Assembly (NCBI RefSeq): GCF_013409255.1
Contig: NZ_JACCAS010000002.1
Location: 2,346,001 to 2,410,000, forward strand
DNA from: Paraburkholderia bryophila
GTDB taxonomy: Bacteria; Pseudomonadota; Gammaproteobacteria; Burkholderiales; Burkholderiaceae
Direction of reading: 5' to 3'
DNA: 64,000 nucleotides
Part shown: positions 1 to 10,660 of the stretch, one piece after another
Layout of the letters: each line of letters begins with the position of its first letter
Numbering within the stretch: the first letter of the stretch is position 1
The notes under the pieces: generated by a model
Databases searched by the model: none
The model's input: the letters and a program-made list of their open reading frames with translations, nothing else
What the model was told of the DNA's origin: nothing
Position numbers and translations under genes: made by a program

Positions 1-26
1 GTTCATTGGGAACGCCCGATCCGGAC

Positions 27-1766
27 CTAACCCGCGATCTCCCGGTATCTGGAAAATTTCGACGTCTGTCCGATCCCGGGGTTGAAGCAGTTGCACGGAT
101 CGAGCTGCTGATAAAACGCCGCAAGCTGCGGTTTCGCGCGATACAGGTGGCCCACGTTGTGTTCCGCCGGATATTCGGCGCCACGCCGGTCCAGCAGTGC
201 CCACATCTTATGTTCGACTTCCAGGCAGTCGTTGCCCTTCCTGACGATGTAATCCTGGTGGAAAACGTGGCACAGGAAGTGCCCGTAATACAGCTTGATG
301 GCGATCGCTGCCTCGATCTCGGGCGGCAGCGTCTCGATCCAGTCGCGATCGTTACGGCGTAGCGCGATGTCGAGCGCGACGATGTTCTCGACCTCGCGGG
401 TATGCACGGCACGATAACGGACGGCTGCGCCGGCGGCGGCGAAGCGATGCAGAAATGCTTTCGTGCCTTCCTCGTCGGTACATTCGAAAAATCCGCCGGT
501 CGCCTTGGCGAAAAAGCTCGCGAGAAACTCGCGCGTTTCGTCGACGTTGTCGGCCGCGACTTTCAGCATCAGATGATGCTCGTATCTGTCGCGGTACTGT
601 TTCATCCGTTGCGGCAGATGACTCGGGAACAGCCGGCTCGCGGCCTGCAACACACGGTCGGTGAGATGCGAAGGCAGAAAGCCGAGCCGATCGAATAGCG
701 CGTCGAAGCGGCTTTTGAGTCCGAACAGCGCGGGCAACCGCGACGTGCCGAGATAGTGGATCGCCAGAAACATATCTTTGCCGTATTTCTCGGCAATGTC
801 GAAGGCGTCCCGATGGAGATATTCGCCCGAGATCGGCACGGCTTTAAAGTCGTGCAACGCGTGACGGCGAATTTCGGTGAGTTCGTCGGGGCGATTCGTG
901 CCGATATAGAAAACCTTCGCGTTCTGTTCGATCGGGAAGGTATCGAGCCGCACGGCAAACACCATCAGCTTGCCGGCCGAGCCTGACGCTTCATGAAGAC
1001 GCTGCGGGTCGGCATTGAAACGCGCGGGTGTGTCGGCATCGATCTCGCGGACGTGGCTCGCATAGCCATGGTCGGATCCGGCGCCTGCGTCGTGCCGGAC
1101 GTCGGCGTCCGAGAATGCGCCGCGTTCCAGTCGGCCGAGGATATCCTCGGGCATGTCGCCGAGTTCAATCCCGAGATGGTTCACGAATTGCAGCTTGCCT
1201 GCGGCATCCACCTGCGCGAATGCCGCCATTTCCGTATAGGCCGGACCCCGCTGCACCAGCGCGCCCCCCGAGTTGTTGCAGACACCACCAAACACCGACG
1301 CCCCGATACAGCTCGAACCAATCACCGAATGCGGTTCGCGGCCAAGGGGTTTCAGCGTCTTTTCCAGTTGATCGAGCGTGGCGCCTGGCAGGCAGACCAC
1401 CTGCTTGCCGCCGTCGATCACCATCACCTTTTTCATGCGGCTCGTGCTGACAATCACGATGTCGCGATCATAGTCATCGCCGTCGGGTGTCGAGCCGCCG
1501 GTGAGTCCCGTGTTCGATGCCTGCGCGATCACGATCACGTTCGCCGCGATGCACGCCTGCAGGATTTTCCATTGCTCGACGATCGTGCCGGGCCGGACCA
1601 CCGCGAGCGCCTTGCCTGCGCCAAAACGGAAGCCCGTGCGAAAGCGCCGGGTTGCGGCGTCGTCGGTCAAGGTGTGCTTTTTGCCGACGATGGCGCGCAG
1701 CTCCGCGATCAACGTATGGGCCACGTCGTCCCGATCGGCGACTAGCGGTGTTTGCGCTGCAGACAT
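27..1766 (-). CDS. dld: Quinone-dependent D-lactate dehydrogenase
   Basis: A 579-residue FAD enzyme that oxidises D-lactate to pyruvate and passes electrons to the membrane quinone pool; it should sit peripherally on the inner membrane. The N-terminal half carries the FAD-binding PCMH-type signature (VVRPGTIVEQWKIL, then QASNTGLTGGSTPDGDDYDR), followed by the Dld-typical stretch SSCIGASVFGGVCNNSGGALVQRGPAYTEMA. The C-terminal half matches the Dld membrane-binding/cap region and ends in CNCFNPGIGQTSKFSRY. Length agrees with E. coli Dld (571). The start is supported by GAGGAG nine bases upstream of ATG. It lies divergent to a LysR gene 154 bases away, which is the obvious candidate regulator. 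Confidence 0.93.
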   Translation of the reverse strand: MSAAQTPLVADRDDVAHTLIAELRAIVGKKHTLTDDAATRRFRTGFRFGAGKALAVVRPGTIVEQWKILQACIAANVIVIAQASNTGLTGGSTPDGDDYDRDIVIVSTSRMKKVMVIDGGKQVVCLPGATLDQLEKTLKPLGREPHSVIGSSCIGASVFGGVCNNSGGALVQRGPAYTEMAAFAQVDAAGKLQFVNHLGIELGDMPEDILGRLERGAFSDADVRHDAGAGSDHGYASHVREIDADTPARFNADPQRLHEASGSAGKLMVFAVRLDTFPIEQNAKVFYIGTNRPDELTEIRRHALHDFKAVPISGEYLHRDAFDIAEKYGKDMFLAIHYLGTSRLPALFGLKSRFDALFDRLGFLPSHLTDRVLQAASRLFPSHLPQRMKQYRDRYEHHLMLKVAADNVDETREFLASFFAKATGGFFECTDEEGTKAFLHRFAAAGAAVRYRAVHTREVENIVALDIALRRNDRDWIETLPPEIEAAIAIKLYYGHFLCHVFHQDYIVRKGNDCLEVEHKMWALLDRRGAEYPAEHNVGHLYRAKPQLAAFYQQLDPCNCFNPGIGQTSKFSRYREIAG

Positions 1767-1920
1767 CGAATTCTCCTCATAAGCGTTGGGTGTGACGCGC
1801 GTCGATTTCGTCCGATGGTTTGGGCTGCGACCTTTGAGCGCATCAGGTTGACACGAAGGTTAAAATCAGCCAGGTCATTAGTCCAATATCTTGAAGTCGT
1901 CATTTGGAGACGAAAAACAT

Positions 1921-2820
1921 ATGGAATTTCGCCAACTGCGTTACTTCCTCGCCGTCGCCGAGCATCTGCATTTCACCGACGCCGCGACCCATCTGGGGAT
2001 TGCGCAACCCCCTTTGAGCCAGCAGATCCTGAAGCTCGAACGGGAAATCGGCGCGCCGCTGTTTATCCGGCATCCGCGCCGTGTCGAACTGACTGAAGCG
2101 GGGCGGCTCTTTCGCGAACGCGCACGGCGCATCATCGAAGATACGCAGCAGGCCTTCGTCGAAGTGCAGAACGCGGGACGTGGGGAGACGGGGCGGCTTT
2201 CGCTCGGCTTCGCGGGGTCGACGGTGTTTCATCCGACCGTTGCAATAACCATGCAGCGTTATCGGCATGCGTACGAACGCGTATCGATCAGTTGCGAGGA
2301 GAGCAACAGTTCGCTGCTGCTGGATAAAGTCGCCGAGCGGCAACTCGACGCCGCGCTCGTGCGCATGCCGCTGAACTGCCGGGATCTGGTGGTCGAGCCG
2401 CTCGTGGACGAAGACATGCTGGCCGTGTTGCCGGCGAACCACCGTTTGAGCCGGCGGCGGCGCATCAATCTTGCCGACCTGGCGGATGACCCGTTCATTC
2501 TCTTTCCGCGACCCATCGGCCCGGATCTCTACGATTCCATCATTGCCGCCTGCCAGGAAGCCGGCTTCGCGCCGTCGATCGGCATGGAGTCGCCGCAGAT
2601 TTCATCGGCGGCGAATCTGGTGGCGGCGGGCTTCGGCGTTGCCGTGGTTCCCGCGTCGATCCGGCAAATTCAGGTGGAAAACGTGTCGTATCACGCGCTG
2701 CAGGGTAATCCGCTTTCGACGGGTATTGCGTTGATTCACCGGCCGCGCGAAAAGTCGCCTACCGTGCTGAATTTCGTCAGGATTTTGCGGCAACAGCGAG
2801 CCGTTGCGCGGACGCGGTGA
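1921..2820 (+). CDS. LysR-type regulator, divergent to dld
   Basis: A 299-residue LysR-type transcriptional regulator. The winged helix-turn-helix is residues 1-60 (MEFRQLRYFLAVAEHLHFTD, then LGIAQPPLSQQILKLEREIG), followed by a periplasmic-binding-protein-like effector domain from about residue 90. The N-terminus resembles the CatM/BenM/CynR branch. I chose ATG 1921, preceded by GGAG at 1903, rather than the in-frame start at 1891, because MEFRQLRYF is the canonical LysR beginning. It is divergent from dld, so control of D-lactate oxidation is the simplest inference; the effector cannot be read from sequence. Confidence 0.85.
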   Translation: MEFRQLRYFLAVAEHLHFTDAATHLGIAQPPLSQQILKLEREIGAPLFIRHPRRVELTEAGRLFRERARRIIEDTQQAFVEVQNAGRGETGRLSLGFAGSTVFHPTVAITMQRYRHAYERVSISCEESNSSLLLDKVAERQLDAALVRMPLNCRDLVVEPLVDEDMLAVLPANHRLSRRRRINLADLADDPFILFPRPIGPDLYDSIIAACQEAGFAPSIGMESPQISSAANLVAAGFGVAVVPASIRQIQVENVSYHALQGNPLSTGIALIHRPREKSPTVLNFVRILRQQRAVARTR

Positions 2821-3066
2821 GGGACATGTAAGCGGAGAATTTTTGCTTCGTAAGCATGCGGCGTTCTGATCGCGTGTTGCCCGGATTCTCCCAGTGCAGG
2901 TTCGGATATTCCCTGGTGCGTTTTACCCCGTTTTACCCTTTAGGACCTCGCGCAAAGCGTCGATAACGTAGAGACACGCCGGCATCGAAATCCCGTCTAT
3001 CAGAGGACCGGAGTCGGTCTTCGTCGATCACATGCCCGTTGTCGCGTTGCATATCGAGGTGAAACT

Positions 3067-3894
3067 ATGGGAACGAAATTGCTGCTGGGTATTTCAGTGG
3101 CGGTGGTGTCTTTTGCCGGACTGCTGCATCCCGTTTCTGCGCGCGCCGACGGCCCGGCATCGGCTTATGGAAAGGGCGCTGCCGATGCCTCGCTCGATCC
3201 GGGTGAAGAGCGCTTGACGGCCGACGAAGAAAACAACGCGCGCCTGAAAGATCTGAGCGATGCCTATCACAATGGCTACAACGCGCGGGCCAAGGAAGAC
3301 GCCGAGACGTACACATCGTTGCGCGAGCAATTGAAGCGTCCGCCGAAGGCTGCTGCGGCGCAGGTCATGCCGCCGCTCCCCGAAGGCATGCCGGGCGATG
3401 AGGAGGCGCAGGTGACCTCCGTACAGAAGCCGCAGATAGCGCAGCGCGCGTTGCCGCCGCAACCACAACCGCAACTGCAACCCCAGCCGCAGTACCGCCA
3501 AGCGTACCAGCAGCCGCAATATGCGCCGCCTCGGCCAATGCAGTACCAACCGGCGCCGGAATACGCGGAAGCGCAGAACTATGCGGAAGCGCCCGCATAC
3601 GCTGAAGCCGAGGACGAATATCCGCAGTATCAGCAGCCCGCGTATGTAGCGCAAGCCTACGGTCCGCCGCCTCAAGCGCCGCAGCGCGTCGAGTATGTGG
3701 CGATGGTCGGCCAACAACAGGCTTACGTGCCGCAACCGCCTCCCCAGGTGTTGGTGCAGCCGGTCATGATGGTGCGCCGCCCCCAGGCCTACGCGGGATA
3801 TCGGCGAGCTTATTGGGCGCGTCCTTATCGGCAGCCGCGTCCGGTTCGATACGGCTATTCGGTGCAGGCCGCCGACTATAGCGGATGGCAGTAA
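3067..3894 (+). CDS. Secreted Gln/Pro/Tyr/Ala-rich protein, function unknown
   Basis: A 275-residue protein with a clear Sec signal peptide (hydrophobic residues about 5-20, then ARA before DGP). A short charged, helical segment (residues 45-100: DPGEERLTADEENNARLKDL) is followed by a low-complexity tail of about 150 residues made of Gln-Pro, Tyr-Ala-Glu-Ala and Tyr-Gln-Gln-Pro steps. The C-terminus is rich in Arg and Tyr (RRAYWARPYRQPRP). The start has GAGGTGA just upstream. I recognise no family. The make-up suggests a periplasmic or surface structural or adhesive protein, but that is inference only. It stands alone, with a hairpin-forming repeat downstream. Confidence 0.7.
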   Translation: MGTKLLLGISVAVVSFAGLLHPVSARADGPASAYGKGAADASLDPGEERLTADEENNARLKDLSDAYHNGYNARAKEDAETYTSLREQLKRPPKAAAAQVMPPLPEGMPGDEEAQVTSVQKPQIAQRALPPQPQPQLQPQPQYRQAYQQPQYAPPRPMQYQPAPEYAEAQNYAEAPAYAEAEDEYPQYQQPAYVAQAYGPPPQAPQRVEYVAMVGQQQAYVPQPPPQVLVQPVMMVRRPQAYAGYRRAYWARPYRQPRPVRYGYSVQAADYSGWQ

Positions 3895-3899
3895 GCACC

Positions 3900-3948
3900 T
3901 GCTTCACGTTATGCCCCCTTACACATGGAGGTGTCAGGACGTGAAGCA
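3900..3948. repeat. Inverted repeat (hairpin) after the Tyr/Gln/Pro-rich gene
   Basis: TGCTTCACGT at 3900-3909 is perfectly complementary to ACGTGAAGCA at 3939-3948. A smaller stem (ACAC/GTGT) lies inside the 29-base loop. It begins five bases after the stop of the upstream gene and precedes the convergent GST gene. There is no clear T-run, so a factor-independent terminator is possible but not secure. Confidence 0.5.
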
Positions 3949-4040
3949 CACCCTCGTTAAAACTCGCCGTCTCGCGAATCGGAACGACCGGATTCGTCGG
4001 CAAGTGAAGGATGGCCTGATGTCGAAGAGTGAGCCTTCCG

Positions 4041-4676
4041 TCACTCGCCCGACAAACCTTCGTCGCGTAGAACCCGCTGCACAGCGGTCCGGTTCCGCAC
4101 GCGCTCGTACCAGGCTTGCAGATGCACGAGTGGGGTGAAATCGATGTCGGCGTTGTACACCGATTTCATCCACGTGGCCTTGCCCCAACCGGTTAGCGCG
4201 AACAGATAAGCGTCGGCGATCGTGAACACCTCGCCCATCAGAAATGGCTTGTCCGACAGTTGTTTATCGAGCCACGCAAACCGGCTTTCGAGCTTCGGTT
4301 TCGCGGTGTCGACATACTTGCCCGCCGCAACGGCGTAGAGCAACGGAATGAAGCCCTTGTGGATTTCTGACGTCAAAAAATTGAGCCACTCCAGAAGCCG
4401 GTATCGCTCCATGGTGCCGTGGCTCGGCGTCAAAAAGGATGCCGGCCGTTGATCGGCCAGATACTGTGCAATCACCGGCCCTTCACGCAGATAACTGCCG
4501 TCGTCCAGTTGGAGTAGCGGCACGTAGCCCAACTCGTTCACGTCGTAATAGTCGGCGCCGCCTTCGATCCGATGCTTGCGTGCATCGACCTTGATCACTT
4601 CCGCGTGGAGTCCCGTTTCCTGCAAGACGATATGAATCGCCTGCGAGCAACTGCCGGGCGCGTGATAGAGCTTCAT
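4041..4676 (-). CDS. gstA: Beta-class glutathione S-transferase
   Basis: A 211-residue cytosolic glutathione transferase. The N-terminal thioredoxin-like domain starts MKLYHAPGSCSQAIHI, and Cys10 is in the position that marks beta-class GSTs such as E. coli GstA. The cis-Pro glutathione site is in LGYVPLLQLDDGSYL, followed by EGPVIAQYLAD. The all-alpha C-terminal domain begins near residue 85. I use ATG 4676, which gives the family-typical N-terminus; the longer frame upstream adds 23 unconvincing residues. It is divergent from an HxlR-family repressor gene 141 bases away, a common arrangement for redox or electrophile-responsive GST genes. Confidence 0.88.
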   Translation of the reverse strand: MKLYHAPGSCSQAIHIVLQETGLHAEVIKVDARKHRIEGGADYYDVNELGYVPLLQLDDGSYLREGPVIAQYLADQRPASFLTPSHGTMERYRLLEWLNFLTSEIHKGFIPLLYAVAAGKYVDTAKPKLESRFAWLDKQLSDKPFLMGEVFTIADAYLFALTGWGKATWMKSVYNADIDFTPLVHLQAWYERVRNRTAVQRVLRDEGLSGE

Positions 4677-4784
4677 CGGGTTTTCTCTTCCAGGTAAATA
4701 GCGTGTTCTGCGCGCTGTCGCGGCAACGCGGCTAATATCCGGCAAGCGGGATAAAAAAGGAAGAAGGCAGAATAGTGTGGTGAA

Positions 4785-4805
4785 GGTACAAAAAATATAC
4801 TTACC
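4785..4805. promoter_or_regulatory. Possible HxlR operator between GST and HxlR genes
   Basis: An A/T-rich imperfect palindrome, GGTA-N13-TACC, contains the inner pair GTAC/GTATAC. It lies 13 bases before the HxlR start. HxlR-family repressors usually bind short GTA/TAC dyads near their own promoters. This assignment rests on position and symmetry only. Confidence 0.35.
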
Positions 4806-4817
4806 GAGGACGGGCGA

Positions 4818-5147
4818 ATGAAGAGCAGTGCAACCGGATGTTCGGTCGAGGAAGCCATGCGTCTGCTGGGCGGACGTTGGCGTTTGTTGCTGGTTTCCTA
4901 TCTTCTGGATGGCCCCAAACGCTTCACCGATTTACGCAGGGACGTGCCCGGCATTTCGCAACGCATGCTGACCCTGGACCTGCGCGCGCTTGAAGAAGCC
5001 GGTCTCGTACTGCGCACGGTATTTGCTCAAGTACCGGTTAAGGTCGAGTATCAGCTTACCGAAGACGGCGAACGTCTAAGGCCCGTTGTCGAGGTGATGC
5101 GTGATTTTGGCCTTTGGCTCAAGGCGCGGTCCGCGCTGCTGGTGTGA
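4818..5147 (+). CDS. HxlR-family winged-helix regulator
   Basis: A 109-residue protein, almost all of it the HxlR DNA-binding domain: CSVEEAMRLLGGRWRLLLVSYLLDGPKRFTDLRR, GISQRMLTLDLRALEEAGLV and YQLTEDGERLRPV. The single Cys near residue 7 (TGCSVEEA) sits where HxlR-family thiol sensors keep their reactive Cys. It is divergent from the beta-class GST gene, so it probably represses that gene and itself until a thiol-reactive compound appears (inference). Confidence 0.85.
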   Translation: MKSSATGCSVEEAMRLLGGRWRLLLVSYLLDGPKRFTDLRRDVPGISQRMLTLDLRALEEAGLVLRTVFAQVPVKVEYQLTEDGERLRPVVEVMRDFGLWLKARSALLV

Positions 5148-5380
5148 CACGCTCGGCCGCTGTTCCGGCGCCGGTTTTGTCGGACTCTCTTGCCGCGAAA
5201 TTTAAAACGGGCGTACTTTTCTTTTGGTGACGCGGAGACGGTTTTGCGAGCGTGCGAGGTCTCGCACCACGCGTGAAAACACGCACCGGCAGAGTGCACC
5301 GTGTCGCCGGCATTGATTGCCACCGCACGAACGATCGGCGCCAAACATGGCACAGTGAGACATGGGTGACCCGTCGGGGC

Positions 5381-5833
5381 ATGACGATGAAATCGACTGT
5401 TTTCAACACGCTGGCGGCCATTGCGTCGCTAGGGGTCACTTTTGCTCCGCTGCCGTGCTACGCCGACGAGCTCGATCGGCAGATGGACTGCACGTCGAGC
5501 CCGCATGAGTTCATCGGCGCGCTTCTGGACAACCAGTCCATCGACCCGAAGCCCATGCGTATCGAAGCCAACTCGGTCAACTCGTTTCGCCCGACGCGAG
5601 GGACCAAATTGAGCGCGTTCGGCTTTCATGTCTACGCGGTGTTCGGCTACGAGCAGGACGAGCCGATGTTCAAACGGGGAAGCGGTCAACCCGTCAAACC
5701 CTGGACGTACGGCGTGGTGGTGACCGCGCCCGCGGCGTCGGTCGAAGCGAGCGTGCGCCGTGCAGGAAGCGAGGCGACCGTTCACGAGGTCATTCCGTTT
5801 CTTCTCACGGCCGTCTATTGCAACGGGCATTGA
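5381..5833 (+). CDS. Secreted hypothetical protein
   Basis: A 150-residue protein with a signal peptide (MTMKSTVFNTLAAIASLGV, cleavage likely after CYA near residue 26). The mature part has two Cys (DCTSSPHEF near the start, VYCNGH at the end), which could form a periplasmic disulfide. I chose ATG 5381, which gives a normal signal peptide; the open frame upstream to 5252 is Arg-rich and non-hydrophobic. No family recognised. Neighbours give no functional clue. Confidence 0.65.
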   Translation: MTMKSTVFNTLAAIASLGVTFAPLPCYADELDRQMDCTSSPHEFIGALLDNQSIDPKPMRIEANSVNSFRPTRGTKLSAFGFHVYAVFGYEQDEPMFKRGSGQPVKPWTYGVVVTAPAASVEASVRRAGSEATVHEVIPFLLTAVYCNGH

Positions 5834-6008
5834 GGTATTGGCCTTATTGATGGGACGCCGCGTTCTCCGAGCGGGTCTGGCGGCGCTCCATGCACAATGC
5901 CAACGTGGCGTATGTGCGAAGATAGCCATTGGAAACACCGCCTCGGATCAGTTTTTTTGCGAGGTGTGGTTTCACCCGGCGCAAACGATCAATGACTGAG
6001 CATGGCCA

Positions 6009-6455
6009 ATGAACTCCACTACCCTGCCTCGCGCTGACGGACCCGCGTGGATGCCTGTTGCGGTTGCCGAAATCGGCGTCGCGCGTTTCCCGATTGGCGA
6101 GACAAATCCGCGCATTGTCGAGTACAACAATCACACCAACCTGGTCGGCTACGACGACAAGGTGTCCTGGTGTTCCTCTTTTATCAACTGGTGTCTGGCA
6201 GGCGTGGGCGTTGATGGCACGCGCTCGGCGTTAGCACGGTCGTGGCTCGATTGGGGCGCGCCGCTTGAAAATCCCGTCTATGGCTGCATCGCTGTATTGA
6301 CACGGGACGATCCCACCAGTTGGAAAGGACATGTTGGTTTTTATGTTCGCCACGACGCTGAGTCGATCTATCTGTTCGGTGGAAACCAACTGAACGAGGT
6401 TCGCGAGTTGGCTTATCCGCTGGCTTCGGTGCTTGGATACCGATGGCCGACGTAG
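6009..6455 (+). CDS. TIGR02594-type CHAP/NlpC-like cysteine hydrolase
   Basis: A 148-residue single-domain protein. The probable nucleophile Cys is in KVSWCSSFINWCLAGVG, then SWLDWG, GCIAVLTRDD, a probable catalytic His in WKGHVGFYV, and a polar residue in FGGNQLNEV. This order fits the TIGR02594 family, related to CHAP and NlpC/P60 peptidoglycan amidases and often found in phage lysis or polymorphic-toxin settings. There is no signal peptide and no phage or secretion gene nearby, so its target is unknown. Confidence 0.75.
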   Translation: MNSTTLPRADGPAWMPVAVAEIGVARFPIGETNPRIVEYNNHTNLVGYDDKVSWCSSFINWCLAGVGVDGTRSALARSWLDWGAPLENPVYGCIAVLTRDDPTSWKGHVGFYVRHDAESIYLFGGNQLNEVRELAYPLASVLGYRWPT

Positions 6456-6521
6456 ATCCGGAGGGTGGGCTATGCCTTCCCAGAGCGCGAGCTTCGCCCA
6501 CCTCCCCGACTCAAACCCCAC

Positions 6522-7670
6522 TCAACCGCAAGCCGGCTTCGCCTTCTTGCACGCATCCGCAAGCTGCGGCGGCGGATCTTTCTTGAACACCGTCTTATAA
6601 GATTCAAGCACGTTCGACTGCACCACCGGCAACGACTGCACACCGATCCACGCAGGCGGCGTCTGTCCGATCAGCGCTTTCATCATGGCCAATGCTTCGG
6701 CGACGCCCTGGTCATAAGGACGTTGCGAACCCGTCGCCTTGAGCGGTCCGCCCTTGGCGATCTCGATCGCGGATTGCAGACCCAGGTCGACCGTCGTCAC
6801 GGGAATATTCACACCCTGCGCGCGCATCGACGTCAGCGTGTCGAGCGCCGGCTGATCCCAAACGGCGAACAAGCCCTTCACGTCTGGATTCCCCGTCAGA
6901 AAGTCGCCCGCGATCTGCCCGACTTTCGACGGATCGGTGAAGTCGACCTGCTTGATCTTGAGGTCCGGACGGTTCTTCTTCATCCAGTCGTTGACGGCCT
7001 TGGTGCGTTCTTTCGTGCTGAAGTAATCCACACCGAAATTCACGAGCCCGATAGTCGACCCTTTCGGCACGCACGAAGCCAGCACCTTCGCCGCGATCTG
7101 GCCGTTGCCTTCGCTGTCCGCCGAAATCATCGACGCGTATTGCTCCGGATGCTTCAACCCCGTCGGCACGTTGTCCATGAACACGAGCTTGATACCGGCT
7201 TCCGACACCTTCTTGTAGGTGGCGGCCGTCGCGGTGCCGTCGACCGGAATGGAAATGATCCCGTCCGGATGGCGCTGAATGGTGTTCTCGATATCGGCGA
7301 TCTGCTTGTCGACCTGGTATTCGGCGGATGCCGTGCCGATCACTTCCACGCCGTATTTCTTGAGCGTGTCGGTAATGCCTTGCACCTGCAATTGCGACCA
7401 GTCGAGGTTCATGGTCTGCATCGAAATGCCGACCTTGAATTTACCGGCCTTGATCTTGGCGACGTCGGCGGCGCTCAGTTGCACGGCGTCCACTGAAGCT
7501 GCTTTTTCGCCATTCGGCCCCTGGCCGACAATCGTCTTCGGACCGATCGAACCGACCGGCAGGCTGGTCACGCATTGCGCGTAAGCCCCCGACGAAACCA
7601 GCGTTGCAACGGCGGCCGCTGCGAGGACGCCACCTAATACCCTGTTCGAGCCACGACGATGTTGCTTCAT
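6522..7670 (-). CDS. Sugar ABC importer, periplasmic substrate-binding protein
   Basis: A 382-residue periplasmic binding protein (RbsB/Peripla_BP_4 type). The signal peptide ends in GAYA before QC. The binding domain has FKVGISMQTMNLDWSQLQVQGI, VDKQIADIENTIQRHPDGIISIPVD, VFMDNVPTG and DVKGLFAVWDQPALDTL. CGGAGGAG precedes ATG. It is the last gene of a minus-strand ATPase-permease-binding-protein operon, 120 bases after the permease gene. The operon diverges from deoC, so a pentose or deoxypentose ligand is inferred, not shown. Confidence 0.88.
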   Translation of the reverse strand: MKQHRRGSNRVLGGVLAAAAVATLVSSGAYAQCVTSLPVGSIGPKTIVGQGPNGEKAASVDAVQLSAADVAKIKAGKFKVGISMQTMNLDWSQLQVQGITDTLKKYGVEVIGTASAEYQVDKQIADIENTIQRHPDGIISIPVDGTATAATYKKVSEAGIKLVFMDNVPTGLKHPEQYASMISADSEGNGQIAAKVLASCVPKGSTIGLVNFGVDYFSTKERTKAVNDWMKKNRPDLKIKQVDFTDPSKVGQIAGDFLTGNPDVKGLFAVWDQPALDTLTSMRAQGVNIPVTTVDLGLQSAIEIAKGGPLKATGSQRPYDQGVAEALAMMKALIGQTPPAWIGVQSLPVVQSNVLESYKTVFKKDPPPQLADACKKAKPACG

Positions 7671-7790
7671 GATTCTCCTCCGTTGGTCTTCACGTTTGTA
7701 TTACGGCTTAACCTGTCTCCTGCCATTCGCGGACAACACGCGGGCACATCGCGCGGTTTCCGCCCATCACGAGTGGTCGACGTGCCCTCG

Positions 7791-8788
7791 TCACTTCCTG
7801 GTAAATGCCACCGCCGCGACGATGATCGCCCCCTTGATCACCAGTTGCAGCGACGAACTGACGCCAAGCAGCACCAGCCCGTTATTCAGCGTCCCGATGA
7901 TGAGACTCCCGAGCAGCGTGCCGAGCACGAAGCCGCGCCCGCCGAACAGGCTGCAACCGCCGAGCGTGACCGAGGCGATCACGTCGAGTTCGAGTCCTTG
8001 CACCACGTCGGGCCGCGCCGCATGCGAGCGCGCGGACAGCACGAGCGCGGCGAGTCCGGCCAGCATGCCGGTGAGAATGAACGCCAGCGTGGTCACGCGG
8101 CGCGTGTTGATGCCGGAGTAGAGCGCGGCCGTCGGGTTGCCGCCGGCGGCATAGATCTGCCGCCCGAACACGCTGTAATGAAGCAGCAGAATGCCGGCGA
8201 TTACCGCCAGCACCGTCCAGATGATCGGCACCGGTACGCCGAAAATATCGCCTTCGCCGAAGATCGCAATGAACGAGTCGTTGCTGATGATCACCGGATG
8301 GGTCGTCGTCACCATCAGTGCGAGACCGCGTGCGGCGCTCAAGGTGCCGAGCGTGACCAGAAACGAGGGGATGTTTAGCCGCGTGGTCAACACGCCGTTG
8401 AGTGCGCCGACTATTGCACCGGTGCCGATGCCCGCGATCGCGCCGATGATCCAGTTGTCGCCCACATACGCCATGGCCAGCGCCGCCGACATGCCCGACA
8501 ACGCGAGCGTGGAGCCCACCGACAAATCGATCTGCCGCGCAATGATCACGAAGGTCATGCCGATCGCAATGATCGACACGAGCGCAGTTTGCCGGCCGAT
8601 ATTGAGGAAGTTGTCGATGGAGAGAAACCACGGCGACGCGAAACTGAAGACGACCAGCAGGATCGCGAACGCGCCATACAGCGCGTAGGGACGGTCGCCT
8701 TGCAAGAGAAGTTGCGCGATGCGCCGTGCGCGGCTTTTCTGCGGCAGAGAGGCCTGCCGTTCGGCCGTCAGCGGCGAGACAGATTCAT

Positions 8789-8792
<4 letters not shown>
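7791..8792 (-). CDS. Sugar ABC importer permease (RbsC-like)
   Basis: A 333-residue inner-membrane permease of the RbsC/AraH/XylH family, with 8-10 hydrophobic segments. Family motifs are IGMTFVIIARQIDLSVGSTLALSGM, GALNGVLTTRLNIPSFLVTLGTL, YAAGGNPTAALYSGINTRRV and LDVIASVTLGGCSLFGGRGF. The start at 8792 overlaps the stop of the upstream ATPase gene in an ATGA, so the two are translationally coupled. The longer open frame to 9104 is Arg-rich shadow of the ATPase gene. Confidence 0.9.
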
Positions 8793-10408
<1,616 letters not shown>

Positions 10409-10572
10409 CTGGCATGTCTCCTTCGTCAATGTCGACGATTTTCTTTTCTTTGTGTCGTGCGCTCGGAAAACTCCGAGTTGTGATGCTCGCACCATGATTT
10501 TGGTGCGCCAATAACATTCGTCGCAGGAAAACGGGCCTTCTGACCCGCTCATGTGAAGATTTGCTCGTAATG

Positions 10573-10586
10573 CTTGTTATGATTCT
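10573..10586 (+). promoter_or_regulatory. Shared motif upstream of deoC, candidate DeoR-type operator
   Basis: The 14-mer CTTGTTATGATTCT lies in the 252-base divergent region between the importer operon and deoC. A near-identical CTTGTTATAATTCT (13 of 14) lies upstream of the DeoR-family gene at 21039-21052, read on the minus strand. The region also holds TTATG and CATAA arms 19 bases apart. The match suggests a common operator for the locus regulator. Confidence 0.5.
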
Positions 10587-10660
10587 ATCAATCGTTGTAG
10601 CATAAGTGCGAACAAATTGTCAGCGGCCGTTGTGCGCTGCGCCAAATTTCCGGATGTCTT

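Noticed and set aside
2906..2942. Short direct repeat GTTTTACCC in the gap after the first LysR gene
   Set aside because: Only two copies, too short and without symmetry or context to call a regulatory site.
6465..7496. Long plus-strand frame (343 codons) opposite the first binding-protein gene
   Set aside because: It is His/Arg-rich with no domain, a typical high-GC antisense shadow of a well-supported gene.
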